64,000 nt of DNA from Mangrovivirga cuniculi (GTDB lineage Bacteria > Bacteroidota > Bacteroidia > Cytophagales > Cyclobacteriaceae): NCBI RefSeq assembly GCF_005166025.1, contig NZ_CP028923.1, forward strand, positions 434,001 to 498,000, in the 5' to 3' direction. The position numbers and the translations under genes are program-made. The number at the start of each line of letters is the position of its first letter. Position 1 is the first letter of the stretch. Shown in pieces: positions 45,375 through 54,627 of the stretch. The notes below the pieces were generated by a model. It saw nothing but the letters and a program-made list of their open reading frames with translations. It ran no database searches and was not told where the DNA came from.

Positions 45375-45734
45375 TTACACTAAAAACATCACTATAAATG
45401 TTCCCAGGATTACAAACCAGGAAACATCCATAAATACCCAGAATGCGTGGAGCAAAGATAGCTTCATTTTTTCAAAAGGATTTGTAAAATAGATTAACTT
45501 TTCAACTGGATCTGACAACCGGGTAAGAGAATTGATAAATAATGCGATCATAAAAATGAGGCCGGCGACAATGTGAATTAGGTGAAGCCCGCTTAGTAAA
45601 TAAAGCAATGTTTCGACTGCCTGTCCATCAAAATAAACCTCATTATTGAAAAGATTCATCCAGGCAAACAATTGTGACACACCAAATAGAGCGGTAAATA
45701 GTATTCCAAATCCGAGAAAGCGTTTCAAATTCAT
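45375..45734 (-). CDS. Heme-copper oxidase subunit III, C-terminal part (probably split by frameshift)
   Basis: 119 residues with three membrane helices: residues 10-27, 42-65 (LLSGLHLIHIVAGLIFMIALF) and 92-117 (HAFWVFMDVSWFVILGTFIVMF). The histidine-rich helix and FWVFMDVSW mark subunit III of cytochrome c oxidase, which supports proton pumping and complex assembly. Normal bacterial subunit III also has two more N-terminal helices, which are exactly what the adjacent upstream 93-residue gene supplies. See the companion entry. A YkgJ-type gene follows immediately. Confidence 0.75.
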   Translation of the reverse strand: MNLKRFLGFGILFTALFGVSQLFAWMNLFNNEVYFDGQAVETLLYLLSGLHLIHIVAGLIFMIALFINSLTRLSDPVEKLIYFTNPFEKMKLSLLHAFWVFMDVSWFVILGTFIVMFLV

Positions 45735-46012
45735 GTCATTTTCCTTCTCAAAAATCGGGGAAGCCTTGCTATAAAGTAATGAGAGAAAACCAGAAAGCCA
45801 GTACTAATATAAAATGTTATGGGTAAGTTGATTGGTTTAGCGGAGTGTTCGGAGCTAACAAATAATACAATCAGAAGGAAAATAAATATTAAAGAAGATC
45901 CAAATATTGAAAGATAGGTAATTGTCTGATATGGATGGAGCGACTCTATCTTTTCAAATGTAGATAGCGCTGAGTTTTTATCCGCATCCGTCTTATAGAC
46001 TTTACCTTTCAT
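45731..46012 (-). CDS. Heme-copper oxidase subunit III, N-terminal part (probably split by frameshift)
   Basis: 93 residues with two membrane helices (YLSIFGSSLIFIFLLIVLFV near 33-52; ITFYISTGFLVFSHYFIA near 65-82). The text HPYQTITYLSIFGSSLIFIFLL...LPITFYISTGFLVFSHYF matches the first two helices of subunit III. It ends RFLRRKMT and overlaps the next gene by ATGA. An extra A in the T4/A4 run (45739-45742) or another nearby homopolymer gives one 212-residue protein, the usual size. Because other genes in the window show the same fault, a sequence error is likelier than a natural split. Confidence 0.7.
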   Translation of the reverse strand: MKGKVYKTDADKNSALSTFEKIESLHPYQTITYLSIFGSSLIFIFLLIVLFVSSEHSAKPINLPITFYISTGFLVFSHYFIARLPRFLRRKMT

Positions 46013-46260
46013 ACATATATTACCAATAAATTATTTAATTGTTTCGGCTTAATTAATTTACATCAATTATCTCACCTAAGCATATATGTAATCCATAAAA
46101 ATTTTTTGTTTTTAAAGTTTTTAGAAAACCTTTGGCTACGTGAGTCGTTGTTTTTCAGGTATTATAAGCAAATTTGCAAAAATCACTTACCTGCTACTGA
46201 TGTGAAAACCACCGGGGCGGGTTTTAGTCGTTATTAAGTTTTGAAATAAAAAGAAAAATT

Positions 46261-49200
46261 GTGAAGGCATCTTCATTCCTTAAATTATACAGAGAAAGCA
46301 GCGAAGTAAATGCTGTAGCAGAAGCTATTAAGCCTAATGAGAGTTTAAACATTCAATTAAAAGGCATAAGTGGCAGTCTGGATGCGGTGATTTTTTCTGC
46401 AGTATTTATGCACAATAAGCAAAACCACTTGTTGGTATTGCACGATAAGGAGGAGGCTGCCTATTTTCATACCGACCTGAAAAACTTTTTCCCGGATAAA
46501 GACATCTTGTTTTTTCCTACCTCATATAAAAGGCCGTATAGTTTTGATGAAACTGAAAATGCAAACATCTTACGACGTGCTGAAGTGTTAAACAGGATGA
46601 ATCATAAATCTCCTTCCGGAGAAATAATAGTTACCTATCCTGAGGCACTTACCGAAAAAGTAATTAATAAAAGGTCATTACTCAAAAACACGTGGACTGC
46701 TTCCGAGGGTGATTCCGTCGACATTGAAACATTAAGTGAATTACTTATCTCCTACGATTTTGAACGGGCAGATTTTGTTTATGAAGCAGGTCAGTTTGCT
46801 GTGCGAGGAGGGATTATTGATATTTTTTCTTTTGCACACGACTTACCTTTCAGGATCGAGCTTTTTGGAGATGAGATTGATAGCATAAGAACTTTTGATC
46901 CTGAAACTCAAACCTCTCAGGATAATGTTAAGACCTTAAATATTATCCCGAATGTTCAGACCAGGCTTTTAGAAGAAACACGGCAGTCTATCCTCGAGTT
47001 TTTACCAAGAAATCTCAAAGTCTGGATAAAAGATGTTTCCCAGGTTTTAGACACTGTCGATGCATATTATAAAAAAGCAACGGAAGATTTTGATAGTGTA
47101 TTAAAACAATCTATGGGTACTAAGGTTGTTCTCGATCCGAAAGATCTTTTCGAACAAAAAACTTCCTTTCTCGATCACCTTAATACTTATCCTGTAATCG
47201 AGTTTGGAAATAGATTTTACTTCGACGATGCACTAGCAATAAATTACGAGTCTGAATCCCAGCCAAGTATGAATAAAAATTTCACCTTGCTTGGAGACAC
47301 CTTACTGGATTACCAGCAGAAAGGATATTCAAATTTTGTTATTGCAGAATCGCAAAGGCAAATTGAACGTCTTCATAATATTTTTGATGAGATCGACCCT
47401 CTAATAAAGTTCGAAGATGTTACTGCAGGCATAAGACAGGGTTATATCGATAAAATTCTTCAAATAACGTGTTTTACAGATCACCAGATATTTGAAAGGT
47501 ATCACAGGTTTAAAGTAAAAGACAGGCATTCCAAATCAAAAGCATTAACTCTCCGTGAATTGTACACATTACAGCCAGGAGACTTTGTGACGCATATAGA
47601 CTATGGAATCGGAAGGTTCGCAGGGCTGGAAAAGGTTGATGTAGGCGGAAATGAACAAGAGGCGATCAGGTTGATTTATCGGGATAATGACCTTTTATAT
47701 GTTTCTATTCACTCGATTCATAAAATATCAAAATATTCAGGTAAAGAAGGAACTCCTCCGGTGGTATCTAAATTAGGGTCTCAGGAGTGGGATAATAAGA
47801 AAAAACGGGTGAAGAAAAAGGTTATCGACATAGCTGATGACCTTATTCAATTATATGCTAAGCGAAAAGCAACTGAAGGGACAGCTTTTAATAAGGATAA
47901 TTATTTACAAGCGGAGCTGGAATCTTCCTTCATTTATCAGGACACGCCCGATCAGGCCAAAGCAACCGCGGATGTAAAGTCTGATATGGAAGAACCTCAC
48001 CCAATGGACAGGCTTGTTTGTGGAGATGTTGGTTTTGGTAAAACTGAAGTGGCAATCAGAGCAGCGTTTAAAGCAGTGAATGATGGTAAGCAGGTAGCTA
48101 TTCTGGTTCCAACCACCATTCTGGCAATGCAGCATTATCACACATTATCTGAAAGATTGAAAGAGTTTCCTGTGGTAATTGATTATATCAATAGATTCAG
48201 GACGACAAAAGATATTAAACAGATACTGAAAGAAACTGAAGAAGGAAAGGTCGACATTCTAATCGGTACTCACAGAATTGTAAATAAAGATGTTAAATTC
48301 AAGGATATTGGACTTCTGGTAATTGATGAGGAGCAAAAATTTGGTGTTAAAGTAAAGGAGAAGTTAAAGGAGTTCAGGGTAAATGTAGATGTGCTAACTC
48401 TGACAGCTACTCCGATTCCACGAACCCTGCACTTTTCATTAATGGGAGCCAGGGACTTAAGTATTATCCAGACTCCACCACCAAACAGGCAGCCTGTGAC
48501 TACTGAGCTTCATACTTTTAATGAAGATATTATCAGGGATGCTGTGAGTTATGAACTTAGAAGAGGAGGACAGGTCTTTTTCGTTCACAACCGGGTAAAC
48601 GACATCGAATCTGTTGCAAACATTGTATTAAAACTAGTGCCAGATGCAAGAATTGGAATTGCCCATGGTCAGATGCAGGGACATCAGCTGGAAAAAGCAA
48701 TGCTGAGATTTATAGAGGGAGAATACGATGTGCTGGTATCGACCAATATTATTGAAGCCGGACTTGATATTCCAAACGCCAACACCATCATAATTAACCA
48801 GGCCCATATGTTCGGCTTGTCCGATTTGCATCAGATGCGAGGAAGAGTAGGGCGTAGTAATAAAAAGGCATTTTGTTATTTATTAACACCTCCAACAATT
48901 GGGCTTTCGACTGAGGCGAGGAAAAGATTAAGTACATTGGAAGAATTTTCTGACCTTGGCGACGGCTTTAAAGTAGCTATGAGAGACCTTGATATTAGAG
49001 GAGCCGGAAATTTGCTTGGATCAGAACAAAGTGGGTTTATCACTGATCTTGGATTTGACACTTATCACAAGATTCTGGATGAAGCTATACAAGAACTTAA
49101 AGAGAAGAAATATAAGGATCTGTTTGAGAAAGAACTTTCAGAGAAAGTTAAAAACCTGGTTCCTGATTCCAATATCGAGACAGATATGGAAATTCTTATT

Positions 49201-49629
49201 CCGGAAGATTACGTATCTAATATAGCAGAAAGGCTTAGTCTTTATAACCAGGCTGATAACCTTAAAACACAAGAAGAGCTCGATAAGTTTGAAAGAAACC
49301 TGAGAGACCGTTTTGGCCCGTTACCTGAAAGTGTAAAGTCGTTACTTGAAACAGTAGAATTAAGATGGATGGCTCAGCAGCTTGGGTTTGAAAAGGTAAA
49401 TCTGAAAAATGGCGCGATCAAAGCGTTTTGCCCTCCGTCCGACAGGGAAGAATATTATAATTCAGCAATTTTTGGTTCAATCATTGGGTTTATTCAGCAA
49501 AACCCAAGGTTTTGCCGGATGAAGGAAACAGGAAAACGCCTGGTGTTAACAATACAAGATGTTGAATCGGTTTCTAAAGCAAAGGAAATAATGAAACAGA
49601 TGATGCCTCAGGAAGTCGAGACATCTTAA
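46261..49629 (+). CDS. mfd: Transcription-repair coupling factor Mfd
   Basis: 1122 residues, full length. Mfd recognises stalled RNA polymerase and recruits UvrA. The N-terminal UvrB-homology module includes FPTSYKRPYSFDETENANILRRAEVL and AVRGGIIDIFSFAHDLPFRIELFGDEIDSIRTFDPETQ. The RNA-polymerase-interacting domain is LQPGDFVTHIDYGIGRFAGLEKV near residue 440. The translocase has Walker A GDVGFGKTEVAIRAAFKA near 592, DEEQKFGVK, LTATPIPRTLHFSLMGARDLS and the TRG-containing HGQMQGHQLEKAM...STNIIEAGLDIPNANTIII. The start is GTG at 46261; the next gene's stop overlaps its stop. Confidence 0.96.
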   Translation: MKASSFLKLYRESSEVNAVAEAIKPNESLNIQLKGISGSLDAVIFSAVFMHNKQNHLLVLHDKEEAAYFHTDLKNFFPDKDILFFPTSYKRPYSFDETENANILRRAEVLNRMNHKSPSGEIIVTYPEALTEKVINKRSLLKNTWTASEGDSVDIETLSELLISYDFERADFVYEAGQFAVRGGIIDIFSFAHDLPFRIELFGDEIDSIRTFDPETQTSQDNVKTLNIIPNVQTRLLEETRQSILEFLPRNLKVWIKDVSQVLDTVDAYYKKATEDFDSVLKQSMGTKVVLDPKDLFEQKTSFLDHLNTYPVIEFGNRFYFDDALAINYESESQPSMNKNFTLLGDTLLDYQQKGYSNFVIAESQRQIERLHNIFDEIDPLIKFEDVTAGIRQGYIDKILQITCFTDHQIFERYHRFKVKDRHSKSKALTLRELYTLQPGDFVTHIDYGIGRFAGLEKVDVGGNEQEAIRLIYRDNDLLYVSIHSIHKISKYSGKEGTPPVVSKLGSQEWDNKKKRVKKKVIDIADDLIQLYAKRKATEGTAFNKDNYLQAELESSFIYQDTPDQAKATADVKSDMEEPHPMDRLVCGDVGFGKTEVAIRAAFKAVNDGKQVAILVPTTILAMQHYHTLSERLKEFPVVIDYINRFRTTKDIKQILKETEEGKVDILIGTHRIVNKDVKFKDIGLLVIDEEQKFGVKVKEKLKEFRVNVDVLTLTATPIPRTLHFSLMGARDLSIIQTPPPNRQPVTTELHTFNEDIIRDAVSYELRRGGQVFFVHNRVNDIESVANIVLKLVPDARIGIAHGQMQGHQLEKAMLRFIEGEYDVLVSTNIIEAGLDIPNANTIIINQAHMFGLSDLHQMRGRVGRSNKKAFCYLLTPPTIGLSTEARKRLSTLEEFSDLGDGFKVAMRDLDIRGAGNLLGSEQSGFITDLGFDTYHKILDEAIQELKEKKYKDLFEKELSEKVKNLVPDSNIETDMEILIPEDYVSNIAERLSLYNQADNLKTQEELDKFERNLRDRFGPLPESVKSLLETVELRWMAQQLGFEKVNLKNGAIKAFCPPSDREEYYNSAIFGSIIGFIQQNPRFCRMKETGKRLVLTIQDVESVSKAKEIMKQMMPQEVETS

Positions 49630-50276
49630 TTATTTTCATTAATGGCATTTTCAATTTTATCCACCATACGTTCTATTTCTTCTAAAGGAATAAAGCCGCG
49701 AGCCATAAGGTAAATTGTTTCTCCCGATTTCATAAAAAGAGTCGGATAACCTTTTACACCTAAAGCTGCTGCAAATTTAAATTCATCGTAAGTTTTTTCG
49801 AGGTATTCACGGCTGGTAAAGCGATTGTAGAAATCATCATAGTCCAGCCCACAGTCTTCAACTATTTTTTTGTAGTTCTCGACTTTATTTAGGTCTTGGC
49901 CTTCAAAATAAAGAAGAGATTGAATTTTGTGAGCGTATTCAATGCTTTTACTTCTTTTAATGGCTTTCATGGTTCGCAATGCCCGGGCTGGTACTTCAGA
50001 ATCCATGACCATAGTTCCCTCTTTCAAAACACCGTCTACAAATGGTTTGCCGAATTTTACACCGGTTTTTTCTTCAACCGTTTTATATGCTCCGGCAATA
50101 TATGGAGCTACAGCACCGATCGGGCCTACTTGTTCCCCTAGTATCATCCCACCACTAAGAACAGTTACATCAAAAGTGTCCTTGTGTTTATCAGAGAACC
50201 TTTTTATATGATCACTAAAGCCATAACACCAGCCGCATAAAGGATCAAATACGTAAATCAACTCTTTCTTTTCCAT
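49626..50276 (-). CDS. DsbA family protein (FrnE-like thioredoxin-fold oxidoreductase)
   Basis: 216 residues from the ATG at 50276 (an upstream TTG at 50303 would add MDTRFVYQT). Active site CGWC in IYVFDPLCGWCYGFSDHIKRF, near residues 13-16, typical of the DsbA-like FrnE group. Also seen are the cis-proline loop GVKGYPTLFMKSGETIYLMARGF near 185-205 and a helical insert. No signal peptide, so it should be cytosolic. FrnE-like proteins act as thiol oxidoreductases or isomerases and some take part in stress response. The stop codon overlaps that of the convergent mfd gene. Confidence 0.88.
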   Translation of the reverse strand: MEKKELIYVFDPLCGWCYGFSDHIKRFSDKHKDTFDVTVLSGGMILGEQVGPIGAVAPYIAGAYKTVEEKTGVKFGKPFVDGVLKEGTMVMDSEVPARALRTMKAIKRSKSIEYAHKIQSLLYFEGQDLNKVENYKKIVEDCGLDYDDFYNRFTSREYLEKTYDEFKFAAALGVKGYPTLFMKSGETIYLMARGFIPLEEIERMVDKIENAINENN

Positions 50277-50549
50277 AGTTTGGTAAACGAATCTAGTATC
50301 CAATAGTTATGTTGATTATATACCGCTGGTAATAAAGCGGCTTGAATATTGATTTTTATAGAGCTATCTTACCCCCAGTGTTTTAGAACTACTGTTTAGT
50401 TAATTGCAATAATCATAGACATTTAATGATGAATGATTGTTTAATTTTATAGGTTTATCATAACAATTATTGTTTTTATGACTAATAGGTCAACTGCAGA
50501 GTTCTTACAATCAAATATTTAATTACAAAATTAATTCAAATTAAAATTT

Positions 50550-51527
50550 ATGACCGATTATTCAGATGCAGGAAGCAGAGCGTCGGATTTCTTGAGGAAA
50601 TATAGTAAATTTCTAATATTAGGTGTTCTGGTTCTTATTACAATCGTAACCACTGTTAAGCCAGTAGGGACGGAAGAGGAGGGAGTTGTCATTTTTCTGG
50701 GTAAATATTCCAGAACTGTCAACCCCGGGTTGAACTTCATATTACCGTTTGGAATAGAGAAAATGTACAAAATACCTGTACAAAGACAATTAAAACAGGA
50801 GTTTGGATTCAGAACAAAGGATGCAGATGTTAGAACAACTTATTCCTCTGGAAATTTTGCAGACGAATCATTAATGCTCACCGGAGACTTGAACCTGGCT
50901 GATGTCGAATGGGTAGTGCAATATAGAATCGTCGATTCTTATAATTACTTGTTTAAGGTGAAGGACGCTGAAGACGCATTACACGATATGGCTGAAGCAG
51001 CGATGAGAAAAATTGTTGGTGACAGAACTGTAAACGAAGTGATTACTATCGGTAGACAGGAAATTGCCACAGAAGTTGAAAATCATTTACAAAAGATGTG
51101 TAATGAATACGAAAATGGTATTCGTATAGATCAGGTGGTATTACAGGATGTTAATCCACCTGAACCAGTCAAACCTTCTTTCAACGAAGTGAATGAGGCT
51201 CTACAGGAAAAAGAAACTTTAATAAATCAGGCAGAGTCTGATTATAACAAAGTAATTCCACGAGCTCGTGGTGAAGCACAGCAAACAATTGAGCAGGCTG
51301 AAGCTTATTCATTAAACCGTATAAACAGGGCAAAAGGAGAGGCAGAAAGGTTTAATTCACTGTATCAGGAATATATAAAGGCCCCTGATGTCACAAAAAA
51401 GAGAATTTACTTTGAAACAATGGAACGGATTTTACCAACAATTGAGGGTAAAACAATTATCGATGAAGGCGGAAGTAATGTACTTCCATTATTAAATCTC
51501 AATAACTCATCAAATAGCAACAAATAA
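50550..51527 (+). CDS. hflK: FtsH protease modulator HflK
   Basis: 325 residues. One N-terminal membrane helix (KFLILGVLVLITIVTTVKPV near 23-42), then the SPFH/band 7 domain: VGTEEEGVVIFLGKYSRTVNPGLNFILPFGIEKMYKIPV, RIVDSYNYLFKVKDAEDALHDMAEAAMRKIVGDRTVNEVI. A long helical C-terminal region (about 220-300) follows, rich in Ala and Glu, for cage assembly. HflK and HflC form the complex that encloses FtsH. HflC begins within the stop codon (TAATG at 51525-51529). Confidence 0.94.
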   Translation: MTDYSDAGSRASDFLRKYSKFLILGVLVLITIVTTVKPVGTEEEGVVIFLGKYSRTVNPGLNFILPFGIEKMYKIPVQRQLKQEFGFRTKDADVRTTYSSGNFADESLMLTGDLNLADVEWVVQYRIVDSYNYLFKVKDAEDALHDMAEAAMRKIVGDRTVNEVITIGRQEIATEVENHLQKMCNEYENGIRIDQVVLQDVNPPEPVKPSFNEVNEALQEKETLINQAESDYNKVIPRARGEAQQTIEQAEAYSLNRINRAKGEAERFNSLYQEYIKAPDVTKKRIYFETMERILPTIEGKTIIDEGGSNVLPLLNLNNSSNSNK

Positions 51528-52465
51528 TGAAGAAGTCTAAAATAATATTATTAGTTATAGGAATAGTGGTTGTTATTGGTCTTTTAATGAGTACATTCAT
51601 CGTAAAAGAGTCAAAACAAGCCATTGTTACCCAATTTGGAAAACCAGTTGGAAAACCAAGAATAGAGCCTGGTTTATATTTTAAAGTGCCATTCGTACAA
51701 AAAGTACAATTCTTTGACAAACGATATTTAAAGTGGAATGGCGACCCAAACCAAGTTACAACAAAAGATAAGAAATACATTTTTGTAGATACTTATGCAA
51801 GATGGCAGATCACTGATCCGTTAAGGTTTTTTATTCGTTTGCGAGATCAAAGGTCTGCTCAATCAAGGTTAGATGATATACTGGATGGTGAGACAAGAAA
51901 TGCTGTAGCCAGTTTTAATCTTTTGGATCTTATCAGGTCAACAAACAGAGATCCGGTTGTATCAGAAGACTATCTGCAGGAGTTGGATGAATTGGATGAG
52001 ATATCAGTTGGAAGAGCCCGAATTGAAGATATGATTCTTGAAAAAGCGAATGAACGGACATCTGATCTGGGAATCAAAATTCTTGATATTCGATTTAAAA
52101 GGATGAATTATGTTGATGAAGTTCGTGATCGCGTTTATGACAGGATGATTAGTGAGCGAAAAAGAATTGCTGATCAATTCAGGTCTGAAGGTCAGGGTGA
52201 AGCCAGTAAGATTAAAGGTAATAAAGAACGGGACCTGGCAAAGATCCAATCGGAAGCATTTGAACAAGCAGAAATCATAAAAGGTAAGGCAGATGCTCAG
52301 GCAACTTCTATCTACGCATCGGCATATGATAGAAATGCATCTTCCAGACAGTTTTATTCTTTTCTTAGAGGAATGGAAGCACTGGAAAAATCCTTTGACG
52401 AAAAGACGAATCTTGTAATCACCACAGATAGCGATCTGTATAAATATTTAAAAGAAGCAAATTAA
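51527..52465 (+). CDS. hflC: FtsH protease modulator HflC
   Basis: 312 residues with one N-terminal membrane helix (IILLVIGIVVVIGLLMSTFIV near 5-25) and the SPFH domain: KQAIVTQFGKPVGKPRIEPGLYFKVPFVQKVQFFDKRYLKWNGDPNQVTTKDKKYIFVDTYARWQI. Its second half is helical (DRVYDRMISERKRIADQFRSEGQGEASKIKGNKERDL), the part that builds the HflKC wall. It partners with the preceding hflK, with one-base overlap. The stop abuts the convergent UbiA gene with no gap. Confidence 0.94.
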   Translation: MKKSKIILLVIGIVVVIGLLMSTFIVKESKQAIVTQFGKPVGKPRIEPGLYFKVPFVQKVQFFDKRYLKWNGDPNQVTTKDKKYIFVDTYARWQITDPLRFFIRLRDQRSAQSRLDDILDGETRNAVASFNLLDLIRSTNRDPVVSEDYLQELDELDEISVGRARIEDMILEKANERTSDLGIKILDIRFKRMNYVDEVRDRVYDRMISERKRIADQFRSEGQGEASKIKGNKERDLAKIQSEAFEQAEIIKGKADAQATSIYASAYDRNASSRQFYSFLRGMEALEKSFDEKTNLVITTDSDLYKYLKEAN

Positions 52466-53356
52466 TTACCAGACCTGTCTGAAAATTAATAACCCAATGA
52501 AGCAAGCATTTAATAGCAGTGATGCTACAGTGTTTTGCTTCATTGTGTTTTTAAAGTTAACCACTTTTTCTCCCCGTTTTTTATAACTCCAAAACCAAAC
52601 AGCCAAATTAAGTTGTACCGGAATAGTGCATACGAGCACCCAAATGGCATACCCCGCATTGTCTCTGGAGAAAAGAAAGATTACCAGGCCTAGCCCTGCT
52701 AATGTTAAGAGGATAGATGAGAAAATAAAAGTGCCTTTAATACCTAACGTCAGACTAATTGTGTTGTCGCCTCTTTTTGAATCTTCTTTATGTTGATATA
52801 TCTGTGTTATAGGATATGATCCATATAACATGAGGGAAGCAATTACTGCAGAAATTAATATTTTAGGTTGTATTAATTCTGAGAAAGGTATTTGTGGATT
52901 ATTAATTATACTTACGCTCATCACTACCCAGGCACCCTGAAAAAACCCGACTACTAACCAGCTCAGCCAGGGGTATTTTTTTAACCTGATTTTTGGGTAA
53001 CTATATGCTCTTGATATAAGAATATAAATAAGGCAAACCAAAAAGAATTTTATTCCGATAAAAAAGTAAGCAAAAAGTAATGCTGTCAGATCAAGTATAT
53101 TGGCAGCAATTAAAAGAGTTTTGTTCACTTGTGGAGGTCGTTCCAGTCCTCCGATACTTTCTTCATCTTTATCGTAATAACTATTGAATCCGTTACTGGC
53201 TGGATAGATCAGCAAGTGCCAGATAATAAATCCAATAACGCTATTTATAGTATTGATTTCATCAGAAACAAACAATCCCAGAAGAAATATGGGGGAAAGA
53301 AAGAGCGAAAAAGGAAACCTGAGATGTAAAAGAGTTGAAACTAATTTCTTATCCAT
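52466..53356 (-). CDS. UbiA family prenyltransferase
   Basis: 296 residues with about eight or nine membrane helices. First Asp-rich motif: NGFNSYYDKDEESIGG near residues 55-70. Second: YPITQIYQHKEDSKRGDNTISLTLG near 180-204, which matches the family pattern with the conserved D, G and T. Members transfer isoprenyl chains to aromatic or other acceptors in quinone, heme or lipid pathways. The acceptor is not clear here. The start overlaps the end of the nitroreductase gene by 16 bases, so they are coupled. Confidence 0.88.
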   Translation of the reverse strand: MDKKLVSTLLHLRFPFSLFLSPIFLLGLFVSDEINTINSVIGFIIWHLLIYPASNGFNSYYDKDEESIGGLERPPQVNKTLLIAANILDLTALLFAYFFIGIKFFLVCLIYILISRAYSYPKIRLKKYPWLSWLVVGFFQGAWVVMSVSIINNPQIPFSELIQPKILISAVIASLMLYGSYPITQIYQHKEDSKRGDNTISLTLGIKGTFIFSSILLTLAGLGLVIFLFSRDNAGYAIWVLVCTIPVQLNLAVWFWSYKKRGEKVVNFKNTMKQNTVASLLLNACFIGLLIFRQVW

Positions 53357-53940
53357 TCCACTTTTTCAGTTATCGGCGTTCGTCTGCTTTGTGGCCATTT
53401 CTTATCAGTATTACCAATAAATAAAAATCCAAGAAGTTTGTCTTCAGAATCAAGACCAAAAAACTTTAATGCCTCTTTTTCATAGGTCACTCCTCCGGTA
53501 CTCCAGTAACAACCAACTTTATAAGCTGAAGCAGTTAGCCACATGTTTTGAACAGCACAGGCCACTGAAATTATTTCTTCAACTTCGGGAACACTTTCCT
53601 TCGGATCCCTTTTCATGCCGATAGCTATGATATGACTACATTTTAAAGGCTTTGTTTTAAGTTTTTCGTAAGTTTTTCCTTTAAAATCTCCACGTTCAGT
53701 TGATAGCTTTTTGTAAAGTTCTGACTGAAAATCTGCAAGTTTTTGTAATCCTTCTTCTGAAAAAACAGAAAACCGCCAGGGTTGTGTCAATTTATGAGTA
53801 GGTGCCCATTTAGCTGCCTCCAGCATTTCATTTATAATTGAATCATCTACGCGCTCTTCTGTAAAAGCAACCGGGTATACAGAACGTCTGTTTTGAATAG
53901 AATTTTTTAATGTAAGTATTTCCTGACTATTGTCGGCCAT
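53341..53940 (-). CDS. Nitroreductase family protein
   Basis: 199 residues, the size of the NfsB/RutE-like flavoproteins. The FMN-binding N-terminus reads LKNSIQNRRSVYPVAFTEERVDDSIINEMLEAAKWAPTHKLTQPWRFSVF. The core continues with EIISVACAVQNMWLTASAYKVGCYWSTGG and ends DKLLGFLFIGNTDKKWPQSRR. Probably an FMN-dependent NAD(P)H oxidoreductase; substrate unknown. The downstream UbiA gene overlaps its end by 16 bases. Confidence 0.9.
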   Translation of the reverse strand: MADNSQEILTLKNSIQNRRSVYPVAFTEERVDDSIINEMLEAAKWAPTHKLTQPWRFSVFSEEGLQKLADFQSELYKKLSTERGDFKGKTYEKLKTKPLKCSHIIAIGMKRDPKESVPEVEEIISVACAVQNMWLTASAYKVGCYWSTGGVTYEKEALKFFGLDSEDKLLGFLFIGNTDKKWPQSRRTPITEKVEWIRN

Positions 53941-53996
53941 TTATATCTGTCGTTTTATTCTAATTATTATATTTGGAAAGCAATTTAAGAAATATA

Positions 53997-54617
53997 ATGA
54001 CAAAAATAATTTCTTTCATATCTCGTAAAGGGGGAACAGGAAAAACTACTAATGCAATTAATCTTGCAACAATGTTCCACTCCCTGGGCCATAAGATCGC
54101 TTTGATCGAAACGGACAACAACTATACTCTTAATACACTGAGAAAAATGGAGTTGTATAAGACCGGAGCCAATGAACATAACCTTTTTCCGATCATTCCA
54201 TCATTAGATGAAAATGCTATTGAGGAGATCGAAAAATTAAAAGAAGATGGTCTTGATTATATCTTAGTAGATAGTGCGGGTAAAACAACTGATAAAAACA
54301 TAAAAAAGCTTTGTATTGCTTCTGATGTTGTGATTGTACCAACAAGCCTTTCTCCAAATGACCTTTTGGTCACATATCAAACGGTGAAAGATCTTCAGCC
54401 TGCCAGAGAATTTAATGATAACTTAAAAATATTGGTTCTTCCAAACAGGATTCATTCTCAAACAAGAAAAGAAACGATTGCCCAGGCTACAGAAGAACTA
54501 GAAACTATCGTATTAGGAAACAAGGTTCCGATGAAGAACCTCTTCGTTAATTTTTCAACAATATTGTCTGAAAAAGAATATTTACCTGTGGCAAAGGAAA
54601 TTCTGGAACACGTTTAA
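53997..54617 (+). CDS. ParA-like ATPase (orphan, MinD/ParA superfamily)
   Basis: 206 residues from the ATG at 53997; an in-frame TTG at 53973 would add MESNLRNI. Deviant Walker A: SRKGGTGKTTNAINLA with K11 and K16. Walker B-like YILVDSAGKTTDKN near 88-100. The switch I region reads LIETDNNYTLN rather than the usual D-x-D-P-Q. No ParB or MinC gene is adjacent; a 91-residue gene follows after 10 bases. Such pairs can position cargo or plasmids. Its own parS-binding partner for chromosome segregation is not seen. Confidence 0.85.
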   Translation: MTKIISFISRKGGTGKTTNAINLATMFHSLGHKIALIETDNNYTLNTLRKMELYKTGANEHNLFPIIPSLDENAIEEIEKLKEDGLDYILVDSAGKTTDKNIKKLCIASDVVIVPTSLSPNDLLVTYQTVKDLQPAREFNDNLKILVLPNRIHSQTRKETIAQATEELETIVLGNKVPMKNLFVNFSTILSEKEYLPVAKEILEHV

Positions 54618-54627
54618 TTTTTTAATT

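Noticed and set aside
46218-46240. AAAACC...GGTTTT inverted repeat upstream of mfd
   Set aside because: Stem is short, with a GC-rich loop and no T-run, so neither terminator nor riboswitch can be claimed.
53997-54617. The ParA-like gene as chromosomal segregation ParA
   Set aside because: No ParB gene follows, the switch region is unusual, and it is 37 kb from the parS cluster. It is better described as an orphan ParA.
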